This document shows positions 36,011 through 47,875 of a DNA stretch of 64,000 bases, in pieces. The notes beneath the pieces were generated by a model. The model was given only the letters and a program-made list of their open reading frames with translations, searched no databases and had not been told where the DNA came from. The position numbers and the translations under genes are program-made. Within the stretch, counting starts at the first letter, position 1. Each line of letters begins with the position of its first letter. The DNA comes from Letharia columbiana (Eukaryota; Ascomycota; Lecanoromycetes; Lecanorales; Parmeliaceae), in assembly GCF_014066305.1 (NCBI RefSeq), contig NW_023501166.1, positions 62,001 through 126,000 on the forward strand, read 5' to 3'.

Positions 36011-36210
36011 CGCTTAGCCGATCCTTGGTGTTTTGCCTTAGTGTTTCGAATCCTCCCAATGACGCAGTCAGGGGCCCCCCTACCGCCTCCTCCGGCCAGA
36101 CAGTAGGGCTAAGAGGCGTCCTCCCGTGCCCAAGCGATTGCTGAGGATATCAGCCTCCAGACTGAAGGCCCTCATGCCCCCGTGAACGTGCGGCCCTGGA
36201 AGACAATTGC

Positions 36211-36326
36211 TAGGATATACAGAGCTTCAAATTGATGAGGAAGGTGGTAGAATGCGATATGGAGAGATTTCTTCGTACTACTTTTGGTGGGTGTGTGTGA
36301 GAATCTCAGTGCCAAGTATTCCAACT
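36211..36326 (-). repeat. Right arm of a long imperfect inverted repeat
   Basis: Reverse-complement partner of 35890-36010. The outer ends share CTCAGTGCCAAGTATTCCAA. The inner ends share GATATACAG and GAGCTTCAAAT. Confidence 0.85.
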
Positions 36327-36496
36327 TTTTCGCTAATTTGCAATCGAGAATAAGCGACTTTACGCGTTTAGCGATCTGCCCAATCAAGATCTTTGTCGAT
36401 GACGATATCTTGTATTTGCTCGGTGCTACGAGACTACGAGTATCCCGCCACTTTCAACTGCCCTTGACATCCAATTGAGCGCGACTACATTCTCAC

Positions 36497-37665
36497 ATGC
36501 TTCCTAGAGCTGTTCGCCGCAACACTCTGTTCTTTCATGACTTTCTGAAGCCTCAATCCCAGAGCTCACGAGTATTTCTTCCCAACATACCCCTCATCTC
36601 GCACACAGCAAGACGAACAATGGCTACCGCAATGGCGAAACGCCTCGAGGGCAAGACAATCCTTGTGACAGGAGCATCATCTGGGATTGGCAAAAGCACA
36701 GGTCTCAGCGCAACCTCAACTTTCGACAACCACCACGCTGACGAAATCCAGCAATGGAATTCGCTCGAACCTCGCCTAAAAGTCTTAAGCTGGTTCTGAC
36801 TGCGCGGAGGATTGATACTTTGAAAGTGATTGCAGAGGAGATCAAGGAAGAAGTTGGCTCAGGGGTCCAGGTACTGCCAGTGAAGTTGGACGTCAGCAAC
36901 CCGAGTGAGGTGAAGGGCTTTGTAGATTCATTGCCGGCACAATTCAGGGACATTGATGTCTTGGTAAACAATGCGTACGTCTCAAAAGTGGCTATGCATA
37001 AATTTGAAGAACAAATGCTGATGACTACCTTTTAGTGGTCTCGTCAAAGGCACAGCAAAGGCTCCAGACATAGCTGATGAAGACATCGATGTCATGTTCT
37101 CCACCAACGTCACTGGCTTGATCAACATGACTCAAGCCATTCTTCCCATCTACAAGAAGCGTGAGGATGGAGGACGAGGAGACATAATCAACATTGGGTC
37201 GATAGCGGGCAGAGAAGCATACCCTGGCGGCTCGATCTACTGCGCAACAAAGGCGGCCATACGAAGTTTCACAGATGCCATGCGAAGAGAGCTGATTGCT
37301 ACGAGGATAAGAGTGATGGAAGTAGATCCAGGCCAAGTGGAGACCGAGTTTTCCGTCGTACGGTTTTATGGCGATAAAGCCAAAGCAGACGCGGTCTATG
37401 CGTAGGTATATTACCGTTTGCCAGTCCACAAGAAGCTAATTTCTCGGCAGCGGCTGCGAACCACTCACTCCTGATGATATTGCCGAAGTCGTGGTATTCA
37501 ATGCAGCGAGAAGGGAAAATGTTGTCGTAGCTGATACGCTTATCTTTCCAAATCACCAGGTAAGGGTTGCTGCGCCCATCTCCTTTCATGTGATGCTTGC
37601 CATCACGGCAATGTTTGCTGATTTCTCTTCAGGCCGCGGCCACGGTCATGCACAAGAAGTCGTGA
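36497..37665 (+). CDS. Short-chain dehydrogenase/reductase, YMR226C-like 3-hydroxy acid dehydrogenase
   Basis: Five exons (36497-36701, 36752-36974, 37036-37401, 37451-37559, 37633-37665) give 311 codons. TILVTGASSGIGKST is the NADP(H)-binding TGxxxGIG motif, DVLVNNAG the NNAG motif, NIGSIAGREAYPGGSIYC the catalytic Ser region, and SIYCATKAAIRSF the YxxxK. MEVDPGQVETEFSVVRFYGD and the end PDDIAEVVVFNAARRENVVV match the yeast YMR226C subgroup, which reduces 3-hydroxy-acid or serine-like substrates with NADP. A second in-frame start at 36620 (MATAMAKRLEG) gives 270 aa, the usual length. The extra 41 residues are basic and could be a mitochondrial presequence, so dual starts are possible. Confidence 0.9.
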
Positions 37666-37761
37666 CACTCGTAGTTGAGCTAATCTTTGATAGGCTGGTA
37701 CTGGTGGCGCGATGTACAAGAGGCCGTCATAGATCCCAACACGTATAAACTTGATTAAAGG

Positions 37762-38378
37762 CTATTGCTCGCCACCTAACTTCTCTTCGATCTTCTCCAG
37801 GTCTTCAGCCTCGGCCATCTCAATGACCTTCCCCGTTTCTGCGGTATTTCTCATCAACTCCTTTGCTCCGGCATAGAGCATTCGTAGTTCCGCATTGCAG
37901 GTAACCGGGAGATAGTAGAGCAGTACATAGGGTACCGAAAGACGACCAGATGGCTAGCTTTGTGTAAACGAGCAGTCTTCAATCTGGACCAACGGCAGAA
38001 CGGACCAGATTCAGGGGATAGCTGAGCAGAACATAGCGTGGCGAGTGATCTGGCAGCTCGTCTGCTAACTCTTGCATGTTGGTATAAATTTCATCATCGA
38101 CTTGTGCGATCTCCAAGGTGTGCTTATCGATCTGGTCTAGTTTGTAGAAAGCGGTCAGCTGATTGTTTCTCCATGTGGCGGCTGACTTGGTGTCCATACG
38201 GTGTGAGGGCAGTTCAGAACGTACAGATCACCGCTTGGGGGTCCTTTGCTCTTGAAGTCCCTAATCTAAACTTCCGCAGCTTCTCTTTGGTCTCAGGTGA
38301 AAATGTGTACAACCGTGATTCCGAAGACTGCAACGGTCAGCTTAATGAAAGGTGCGCGCGGCAGCTCTGGCTCACCAT
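37762..38378 (-). CDS. GMF1: Glia maturation factor (ADF-homology, Arp2/3 debranching)
   Basis: Four exons (38378-38376, 38327-38225, 38136-38006, 37953-37762) give 142 codons, the exact GMF length. The first exon is only the ATG. Recognisable blocks are SRLYTFSPETKEKLRKFRLG, SRAKDPQAVIYQID, LADELPDHSPRYVLLSYPL, SGRLSVPYVLLYYLP, and CNAELRMLYAGAKELMRNTA. This is a single ADF-H domain of the GMF class (yeast Aim7/Gmf1), which binds Arp2/3 complex and prunes actin branches in the cytosol. No lesion is seen. The gene is tail-to-tail with the SDR gene (96 bases) and head-to-head with the MoCF-domain gene. Confidence 0.93.
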
Positions 38379-38626
38379 ATTCGATAAATATCAAGAACAG
38401 CGTCTCCCAAGGTATAAATTCTAGGATATGAGCAGCTGATGACAGTGCAGTTCTGAAGAACTGCCCGCGTCAGATCCTCCTTTAGATTCATGAGATCCGA
38501 TAAATCCGAGAAACCTTGGCGATCTCGGCAGATCTCGCCCCGCGTACTGCTGCATCTTGACTTTGATGACATAGATAATGTCCATGTACTCCATTGCTGG
38601 ACGGTTAACCTATTGTCCACACCTCA

Positions 38627-39785
38627 ATGTTTGCAAGACTTAGCCAATTGAGTCGACATCTGTCTCGGCCACTTCCTTACTACGCACACTCCTCGGCAGC
38701 AGCTTCCAGCGCCTTCCCAAGAAGCAGCATCATGACACCAGTGACAGCAGAAGAGAAGAGTAAGCGCATGATACATACAGCAGGATGCATTATCATTGGC
38801 GATGAGGTCCTCGGTGGCAAGGTGTGCCCCAATGCGCGACTGGACGCGGAGTATCCTCCCAGCTGAACAGACACAAATCAGACTGTCGATACCAACTCGG
38901 CGTATCTTGCCAAGTTCTGCTTCAAACTGGGCATGAATCTGAAAAGGATAGAAGTGATAGGAGATGACGAGGGAGAGATAGTAGAAGCTGCAAGACGGAT
39001 GAGTGACAACTACGACTTTGTGGTCACAAGGCAAGATAATGAAAGAGCCGATGAGAGAGTCGATGGATTACATTGCTGACATGTAGCAGTGGAGGAATTG
39101 GCCCAACGTAAGTGCGGCATGAAGTACCTGCCGCATTATGAAGCTTACTCAAGACACCACTAGACATGACGATATTACTTATCAATCGGTAGCAAAGGCT
39201 TTTGAACTAAAACTCGTGGAACATCAGGAGGCTTTAACCCGAATGAAGAAGCTTTCGAAACCGCATCCTTCGCAACCTAATTTTTCATACGACGTACCAT
39301 CGCCTGCCCTGGAAGCAAAGAAACGGATGATAAGGCTACCAATGGATACTTCAAGAGACGATGAGGGCCAGGTACTGTTTGTCGACGAGAGTTTATGGGT
39401 TCCTGTTTCGGTTGTCAACGGCAACATTCATATCTTGCCCGGAGTCCCCAGACTATTTGAGAAGCTTCTCGAAGGACTCAAACCCGGTTTAGTACCACGG
39501 CTGACGGATCCCGAAGGCAAGGGTGTATACCGGATACTGATCTCTACTCCAATGGCAGAAAGTGCAGTAGCGTCTTACCTGACCGAGCTAGCAGGGGAAG
39601 TTGAGTCGAAAGGAGTCAAAGTTGGAAGCTATCCACGTTGGGGAAGAAAGAGGAACTCTGTCACGCTTGTTGGAAGAGACGAGGAATATCTTTTGAGTTT
39701 AGTTGGGGAGGTAGAGAAAAATGTGCAAGGCAAAAGGGTAGAAAGAGAAGATGAGATGGACCAAAGTGACGATCCAGATGAATGA
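38627..39785 (+). CDS. MoCF/CinA-like molybdopterin-binding-domain protein
   Basis: Four exons (38627-38821, 38882-39030, 39090-39107, 39164-39785) give 327 codons. Exon 3 is an 18-nt microexon and the intron before it uses a GC donor (AG|gcaaga). The joined protein shows the MoCF/CinA fold: TAGCIIIGDEVLGGKTVDTN, LGMNLKRIEVIGDDEGEIV, then VVTSGGIGPTHDDITYQSVA. The same domain occurs in CinA, MogA and eukaryotic FAD-synthase N-termini. The ~200-residue C-terminal part (HILPGVPRLFEKLLEGLK, RILISTPMAESAVASYL) matches the CinA/FADS arrangement rather than MogA. Fungal relatives are usually annotated only as molybdopterin-binding domain proteins, possibly nucleotide hydrolases. The first ~30 residues are basic and could target mitochondria. 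Confidence 0.87.
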
Positions 39786-40979
39786 AATCCAGGATAGAGC
39801 TCCTTGGGAGATAGAATAACAGGTCTCTCAATAGAGCCTTATACTAGATAATACGCAACAACATGAAACAGTCGCATGGATGATCTTTTGGAGAAGCACG
39901 GAGATCGTCAGTGGCCCTGCAACAGGATATCGGAGCTTAATTAGCCCAAGCACATGGCTCATGCAGGACGATGTCGTAATAGCCGTCCCAAGCTCATTTA
40001 TGGCCTTATCGCCCATGCAAATACTGATGACTGCAAAGTAATGGCACAGAATTTTTTGTGGTGCGTAGTGGATGGATGCCTTGCAACATGCTCCGGCCGA
40101 TCTGGGCTGAGCATCAACCCCTTGCCACATCTCCTTGCCCACCACCTCTGTGCGAATACTTGAGCTCGTTCCCTCGCACTTTTTCCTTACCAAAACCCTC
40201 GCAGAAAAGGCAGCTGGTCATCGACAAGTAATCCGTCTTTCGTCAAGCTACTTTAGACAGGCATAAGCAGGCGGGGGATCCCAAGCTCTCTAGGCGCTCT
40301 TGGAATCTGCCTATCAGATCACCTCATCGCCCTCCTCTGCCGGAACTAGAGGGAACGGCGGGTCAACCCAAAGCCTCTCCCAAGGGACCCAGTCCCATCT
40401 TCCCCGGGGGTCCCAGCTATCTGAACTATCGCGGAGGTGTCCTGTTGGTCTGCGCTAAAGTCGGCACTAAGACGGCCGTATGCTCCCCCTGTCACTTTTT
40501 TCCCTGTCCATGCTGCAGGTGCCATGAGATGCTTGTGCAGAAACTTTCACTAACACAGAACCTCAGCGGTACCAACGCCATCACACTTCCTCTTTACATC
40601 AACCTCACCTCTTTATCAAGGCCAAGCTCTTTCGTCACACTCTTGCCCCAAGAGCACGTACCACCATACGTCTTAACCCTGGAGTGTCTTAGATCTCACA
40701 CCACCCAATCGATCTGTTTGTCGCAAGCGCAAGACCGTCTCTCGCAAAGCTCGCAACCTTCTCCTCAAAGTCTCCTGAGCTTCCCTTCCTACACACATTT
40801 GAGCGGCTATTCTCTAGCGACAAGCGGACCTCTGCAAAATCCCCGCCACAGCTCCCTCGTACCCTTGTGCTCCTGTCGTCATCCGACATCCAGTCGGATA
40901 CGCCAATCAACCTACGGGCCACGCGACTTCCACGTTTCTTAGGGACGATCTATATTGAGCTATACAATTTACCGCAGCC
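39786..40979. other. Intergenic; Ras upstream region
   Basis: About 1.2 kb. The last ~350 bases are CT-rich leader-like sequence. A 165-codon frame at 40445-40942 is a low-complexity Ser/Pro/Leu product of that tract. Confidence 0.5.
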
Positions 40980-41848
40980 ATGACTAGTAATAGTAATAGA
41001 GTTCGTGACCCTTTCCCTTTCCTGGGATATCCCAATGTGTCTTCGAGCCATGCGTTCTAACACTCCGCCTGTACAGTTTCTTCGAGAGTACAAGCTTGTG
41101 GTGGTTGGTGGAGGTGGTGTGGGAAAGTCATGTTTGACTATCCAGCTCATACAAAGCCATTTCGTCGATGAATACGACCCTACAATAGAAGGTTCGCCTG
41201 GCCCGCTTGTCTGACTCCTAGAAGGACGGTGAGCTAACACAGCTTAAAGACTCCTATCGAAAGCAATGCGTCATAGATGACGAGGTCGCCCTGCTCGATG
41301 TACTGGATACAGCTGGTCAAGAAGAATACTCGGCGATGCGAGAGCAATATATGCGCACGGGCGAAGGATTTCTACTGGTCTACTCAATCACATCACGGCA
41401 AAGCTTTGAAGAGATCTTGACATTCCAACAACAAATACTGCGAGTGAAGGACAAAGACTACTTTCCCATCATCATAGTGGGTAACAAATGCGATCTGGAC
41501 TCAGAGCGAGAAGTCTCAAGGCAAGGTACGTTTGAAGCCAGTACCCATAATTCGCGAGAAGCTCTTTACGACTCCGCGAGCTCTACTGCTATGGTGATCA
41601 GCTAACGTTTTTGATTTGCAGAGGGTGAGCAGCTAGCTCGCCAGTTCGGCTGCGCCTTCATTGAGACCTCCGCAAAATCCCGCATCAACGTCGACAACGC
41701 CTTCTTCAATATCGTCCGCGAAATCAGAAGATACAACAAAGAGATGTCATCCTATCCAGCGGGCGGAGGAGGGCCCAGTACGTCCCGGCCGCCACAGGAC
41801 AGTTCAGACAGCGCGGGCTGCTGCGGTGGGAAGTGCATTGTGATGTGA
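40980..41848 (+). CDS. RAS1: Ras small GTPase
   Basis: Four exons (40980-41000, 41077-41191, 41250-41525, 41622-41848) give 212 codons. All G-boxes are intact: [18 protein letters not shown] (G1), YDPTIEDSYRKQ (G2/effector), [20 protein letters not shown] (G3), VGNKCDL (G4) and ETSAKSR (G5). The C-terminus has a Gly/Ser/Pro linker, a Cys pair and the CaaX box CIVM, so it should be farnesylated, with palmitoylation possible on the CC just upstream. Ras couples nutrient and cell-surface signals to adenylate cyclase and MAPK cascades at the plasma membrane. The first exon codes only seven residues. Of fungal Ras paralogues, sequence and length fit RasA/Ras1 better than Rheb or Rsr1. Confidence 0.95.
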
Positions 41849-44800
41849 TAGACCTGGCCAGCTACAGTGGAAAAGCAGGCTACCCATATGGAAAGGGCTT
41901 GGGAAGACTTTGCATGGATATACCAGAAAAGGATCAGAGCGCGGGGTTTGTGGAATGCTAGCTACTTGTTTGCGAGCTGCAACTTTTGCGGGGTTGGAGT
42001 TGTGGGGTTCAAGGCGAGATCAGATACCTTCCATGCGGCCGATCGCCTGGAAAGAGTTCGTGGCATTTACTGGCTCTATTATGAGGATCTGGGGTGTGAG
42101 GGTAGAATACTTTCTTCTCTCTACATCTGAATCTCATTTTTTATTTTTTTCGCTGTCAAAAAAGAAGTCTGCAAATGCCCATTGAAATGGTTGTTTGCCG
42201 CTCCGCTCGTCGGCATTTCCTACGCGGCTTCCTCTTCGGGCACGTCGCCATGTGCCCTTTCCTCCTCAAGACGCAGGATGCATGATGCATGAAATGATAC
42301 GAGCGGCAAGCCCGAGACCGCATGCGAGACCGCATGCATGCATTAGCTTCGCCACAGGCGTCACTTTGCCGAGACCGCAAGGCCAACTGTTTTTATGGAG
42401 CCTTGTCATTATGCACCGCTTCAGTATCGATTTATTGGTGGCTTCATCGAGACGCATGGTGTATGCTTGAGTATGGTCAGTAGTACTTCTTTCCAATTGC
42501 GAAAACGAAGTGTTTCCCCACTTTGCCGTTGATGCCTCAGCGAAGTCTTCTGTCCGTTCCTCTGCATCGGAGAGGAACCCAATCTGGACAACGCATCCGT
42601 TGGGTTCAGTTGGGATCGTGCATGAAAGACTACTGCATTTGTCCAATGAGAAGCAAATGACTGCTCAGCGTTAACAGAGCCTTATCGCCAAATTCCTCCC
42701 GTTAGCATGGTCTCCAATTGCGCCATTGATACAGACTTGATATATCTCGCTGGGAGATCAGGCCGGGACTTATTATTGTACGATTACATGATGGCATCAG
42801 AAGCATCTTCGGCTCAGCATCACGAGGATCGAATAGACCCCACAAATTCTTGCAATAAAAACCGTACGGGAAAGCACTGCTTAATTCAGACAGGCAAGGC
42901 CTAAAGGTAGCTACTTCAGGATCTAGCACGTACATATGGCCTTCTGAATGACGAGTTTCTTCACGCAGATCGAGCCCTAAGTCCACGCTATGTCTATCGG
43001 GTGTACTCGAATGCATCGCAGGGTCTCAACTGCGAGGCACGATTCGCTCAGCCGCAGTCTTGAAGAAGTCCGAATGTCGCCTTGATTTTGATGAAGTTTC
43101 CCGACGAAGAGGCTAAAAACGTGGTGGAAAATCACTTACTCAGCAATGCAGATATAGCCTTGAGCTTCATCTCATGAACAAGTTCCTTGCTCTTTGCCCT
43201 TCAGCATGCAACCCGCGTAGACTAGTGTTGCCAAAATGGGACCAGCTCGAAGTTCCTAGCTAAACAGATCATACAAATATGTGTTCTCGACACGCAGGGG
43301 GCAGAATCCTCCTCCCTATCCTCTGCCATGGAGTTGTTCGAAGTGTAAGACATTACCAATGGACGAGACTTGAGCCACGAAGATCATGCAGCAAATTACC
43401 ATGCTTATGCAGAGCTTGAAGGTTCGAGTTGCTCGAACACACGCTCACTGCAACTGCTAATCACTTTGGCCTCTTCGACTCTGTACCGCACATGATGGAC
43501 TCCAGGAGTGAGCAATATATGAGAAAGCGGGTATCAGAGTTCGGATCCGCTTCTTTCGCCGACATGTAATCGATATTACCTTCGGAGCTGGACCTAGCAG
43601 TGCGACTAGCGTAAAGTCTCGGCAGTGAATAATATTCAGCATGGTCGGAGCCGTTTTCGGCCTTTGTAAGCCCGACCGGAACGATTCAGAGTTTCCTCAA
43701 AATTTGCTAGGAGTTCGAAGGTACAAGGGTCAACTATTACTATACTCAAACGCAGTCGAGGGAAGCGTGCGGCGTCCAGACAGGAATGATAGTGGATAAA
43801 GAGGGTGATGTCTGGCCGGCCTCAGATCACATTTCTATTATCACCCATGCATTGGGACCGGGACGTTTGTAAGTAACATCACTGTCAATGCAAGGTATTC
43901 CGGCGACGCGTGTGATGTCGATGATGGAACGGAGCGGTTGAACTATGAGCCAGCCTGCAGGTGATTGTGTGGAAGAGTCAATGATTTTGAGTGGTTCGGT
44001 TTTCAGGGAGATTGGGAACGAAGTGCTAGTATCAAAATCTTTAGGGCGTCCCTAACTATCACCTAATACACAGAGGAGTTCACAGAATGGAAATACTCTT
44101 ATAGAATCTGGAATCGTTCTTGAGGCAAAGCAAAAGGCTTGTAGATATAAGACTGGCTTACCGTTGAATTTAGATTTACTAGACGGATCGTACAGTCTCC
44201 TTCTCTTCTCCGGCACCAGCAAAACCGCAATCACCGTCAGTGCTCAATCTCACTGTCCAACTTGTGCTGAAGTACATATAAAAGCAGCATCCAATCGGAC
44301 GGTCTGCTCGTCCCATTGGTATCATTCAATGATTGCCTGACGACTTCCCTGCATGGGCGCTTGGTATTCCTCACCAACCTCAACCCAACTTGACTGTCGG
44401 GGCTGAAAACCTGTCTATACAACCCACAGGATTGCATAAAGAGTATCGCTAGGATTTGCTGTCTGCATCATGAATGCCCAACCCCACCCACCGAATTTTA
44501 TGGACCTGCAATGTTGCTCGACACCACCGGACCCGTCCGCCCTTTCCTTCCCGCAAGTACTCCCAAGAGATCCTTCCGATCCGTCCGCGATTCGGTCCTC
44601 TACACGAAAGTGATCGCCGCACGGAGTACAGCCTCTGGCCATACAGCCCCCTGGCCTTTAGCCGCCCACGTCTCGCACCTTTCGGGGCAGTTTCCAGGTG
44701 CAGGTTCCAAGCTCGGCGGGCTGGCGGCGCCCCACTCGGGAAAGTGCCTCTATCTCGCTACCCTCGCGGTGCTTCTGGTATGAACAGGATCCTCTCCCCC

Positions 44801-45883
44801 TTTGGCCCACCCTTCCCGCACACACTCGCTCTCTTTCTATGCGCTAGACCCTGAAATGACTAGCCCTCCGGTGGTAAAGGAGTACCTCACTTCGAGAAGG
44901 GGGCGTTGAAGCGTCTCTCGGACGATGATTTTCAAAAGCGGCGTATAGCAGGACCTTGTTTTGGACGGTACCCGTGAGCAGCGAAGCTCTGGGAAGTGTA
45001 AATCGCAAAGCGAGACATACCACCCGGTTTGGGAGGGTTGTACATTGAAAGCAATTGGGGTGTAACCGTGTACGGCTCAAGAGATTACGTGCACTGCGAT
45101 TCTATCTCTATTGTGGAACCTTAGCCGAGATGTCTCATTTGTGTCACTGCATCGGGGAGACACCTGATCCAGACAGCCCGTCCGTTCGGTCCAATCGCCA
45201 TCGTGCACGGCAGAAGGCTGCGGTTGTTCAATGGGAAGGTTTGTCATCCGCTCAGGCTGCTAATGGCCTCAGATGTCTGGATGCATCGGAGGTGGCTGTG
45301 TTCTGCGAGATTACGAAACGGGTTTCAGGTTGGCTCAGACCATCGTCCTTGTCTGATCTCTCGAAGAGATGTCGCCGCAGGGCTGCGGTAGGCGGATTCA
45401 GCCACCAGCTTTGTCAATTAGACAGATGATCTTGGTTCTATGTGGGAAAGACAATGCTCTCACGTGAGCTCCAGACTCCCGTCAGTCACAACAGTGGCAG
45501 CGGATTGAAAAGCAGGGCTAGACGGTAAGTGATCCCACTACTCTAACCAAAATACGGTACATGTGCTGACATCGGATAGCAGTCGAAGGCTGTGTACCTC
45601 GGTGTCAGTACAGGATCCCTTCCAGCGGATCCGCTTTCTTCTCATAAGGCTACAATGTTGATCGCCATAACTCCCATATTCGGTGTGTTCAGTCATAGAT
45701 CAGAGCGTTGACAGATGTCTCTCGTGAATAAACTAGCAGACTTCAGGTCAGGTATCAATCATTGACGCTATTACATTGGGACAAAGTTGTCTTCAATTAA
45801 TCATGGACTTGTTGAGGAACTTAATTTCCCAACCCTGAGGCAATGTTCTCGCTCCTCCAAATGGATACATCAGAGCTTCAAAA
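41849..45883. other. Gene-poor 4-kb region, no gene seen
   Basis: No frame here has a recognised motif or convincing splice structure on either strand. Minor features are a GAGACCGCATGC direct duplication near 42315-42340 and a GTTCGAG/CTCGAAC palindrome near 43421-43440. It resembles eroded accessory sequence. Confidence 0.45.
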
Positions 45884-46894
45884 ATCAGCACAGAGACTTA
45901 TGCATTCCAGCACCAGGAAGGACATGCTGCTCTTTGTCTCCACCCGACTCATCTTCTGAACCACTCCGATAGCCTACAGATTCAATCGGGGTCGTGGGAA
46001 TCAGCGGTATCATTTGGAGCTTTGATAACCCTGAGATTGGTTGAAGTTCAGGGTATATCATTTGGTGGCCGTATTGAGACCGTTTCCGGTGGCCCTGGAT
46101 AGATCATCCTCTGACATCTCCGACTCCGTCTTCGACGGAGCAAATAAAGCAACCTCTGGGAGAATCTCGGATTCAATCGAAGACCTTGCATGGTAATCGT
46201 TATCGGTACCAGCCACTTCTGATGATTCCTCGATGGCGTGAGGGTCCTCAGTATCAAGCAATCCTCGATCTCCAAGTTCTTTGATATATGGCTTATTGAG
46301 CCGCTTGTGCTTTCATATTATAGAGCTCGAGAATCCCTCTTCAACTAGTCCCTTTCTAAACTCTTTTCAGACCGCTGTCATCGTTCGCGTAGGTTGTGAG
46401 GACCGAACCATCACGGTTCCTCGCAGACAACAGAGGTGCGGTCATCCCATTAACAGCAACCTGTAACTCCTCAATGTCTCCACCAGCATATTCCATCTGT
46501 TGCTCGACTCTGTCAACAGAGCCCATTGATATCATGTTCATAAACAGCGATGGGGCCGAAGTGTAGTATGTCAACTTCTCCCTCAGACCTCTCATATTCG
46601 CCAGCTCGCCATTGCCGAACCGTACCCTTTACCAGTCTCTTTGCGCTACGTTCTTTCTCATTCAAAGTGTTGTATTTCTGCAACCGCCGACAAATGCCTG
46701 CAGTTCTTCCCTTGCGCGTGTCATTGGGACGGTCGATTGGGCTCTTTGACTTGGAGATCTCTATTTCCAAACGTCGAAGGACCAGGTGATGTGAGGTCAT
46801 CGTGCTCCCCACAAGCTTTCCGAGAGTTCAGAACTGTTTTCCACGCTAATTGCACGAGGAGAACTGCATCGCCGACGGAGTAGCCAAACAACAT
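45884..46894 (-). pseudogene. Remnant of a fungal STAND-type protein (conserved N-terminal domain)
   Basis: The minus strand from an ATG at 46894 reads MLFGYSVGDAVLLVQLAWKT, the start of a common Dothideomycete N-terminal domain that precedes NACHT-like or other signalling modules. Homology-like coding continues in shifting frames: HLVLRRLEIEISKSKSPIDR; EELQAFVGGC; QKYNTLNEKERSAKRL; RFGNGELANMRGLREKLTYY followed by TSAPSLFMNMISMGSVDRVE; GLVEEGFSSSII then a stop; KELGDRGLLDTEDPHAIEES; and SIESEILPEVALFAPSKTES. Each change needs a frameshift (at least four), and an in-frame stop interrupts the KHKR region. The residual protein composition is clearly coding-like despite this. The family link is from my recollection of the repeated pattern, not a search. 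Confidence 0.65.
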
Positions 46895-47875
46895 GGCAGC
46901 CTGCTAGCCGCGCAGCTCCTCGTGTTGCATACCACGCCGTTCTTGAGGTCTGGCTTGGATGTAAGACATCCATGGAAGCATTTGAGAAATGGTCTACCTT
47001 TGACAGTACTCAGACAAGACAGGACCGAAGCCGGGAAGGTCAACAGTATGGGAGGACATCAGACGGCATAGAAAGCCTTTGATTCACTGTGGGGAGGCCA
47101 ATGGGCCGCAGCCCTTGGGAAAGAGGCCCACAGCCCTGCCTGGCTGGACATTCCTCGTAGGCACAGTGAGACCGAGATGATCCGTACTCCATCTGTCCTG
47201 CATGGAAAATTGCGGTCCTCCACGAACGCAAATTATACATGAGTGCGATACCTTCATGTGGTTGACTCTACCAGTCAAAGTAAGAGCACCGGCTACACAA
47301 AGCAGTGATCTTTGATGGGTCACAAGGAGACTACTGAGGAGATGCGTCTTTGGATCAATCAATGCAGAAATCTCTGCGAGCCTTGAGCCTTGTTCGTCTT
47401 CATCTTCATCCGAACTTCCAGCACATAGAGGCTGTTGAAGTAGCCGCAGATGTACCTAATGATGTACTGGCGAGACTGGCAGGGATGCGTCTGGAGATCT
47501 TAAAGTACTCTAAGTTAAAGTAAGGTATTTGCGGAGCTGATTACTGAGAGATGAGTTAGTCCCAATTGGGAATCGGGTCCGAGCTACCTCAGTCAGTACG
47601 TGACATCATGCATATTGACAATTCCAAATCATTCAATCCTCCTTCTCATTTGGAAACTCCACCCTTTCCGAGATGAGCGCTAAGTCAGTGCACCCGGGCA
47701 CGCCGGGGAAAGAGGAGGCGCGCTTTCGGGTGTGGGGACATGCCAAAAATGTCCCCATGCTTCCGACAGCAGCAGTGATAAGCAATAGCCGAATCCTGGG
47801 CGTTCCAGTCTTACTCTGCCGCTTGCTCTGCTGCTTGCCCTCCTGTTCTGTGCCTTGATCTCTCCTTTCATCAAA
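46895..47875. other. Intergenic, no gene seen
   Basis: Sequence between the STAND-type remnant and the O-methyltransferase, which point away from each other. No motif-bearing frame seen. Confidence 0.45.

Larger units (their letters stand above)
33975..36496. other. Intergenic with repeats
   Basis: About 2.5 kb without a supported gene. It holds the 5' region of the 1582-aa gene, an (AAG)n tract, a large imperfect inverted repeat and the SDR promoter. Short frames at 34468-34680 and 34681-34941 have no motif. Confidence 0.5.

Noticed and set aside
40445..40942. 165-codon plus-strand frame before Ras
   Set aside because: Low-complexity Ser/Pro/Leu translation of the CT-rich Ras leader.
42300..42345. 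Short direct duplication of GAGACCGCATGC, checked as a possible CRISPR-like or satellite repeat
   Set aside because: Only two copies, no regular spacing; CRISPR arrays are not expected in a fungal nuclear genome.
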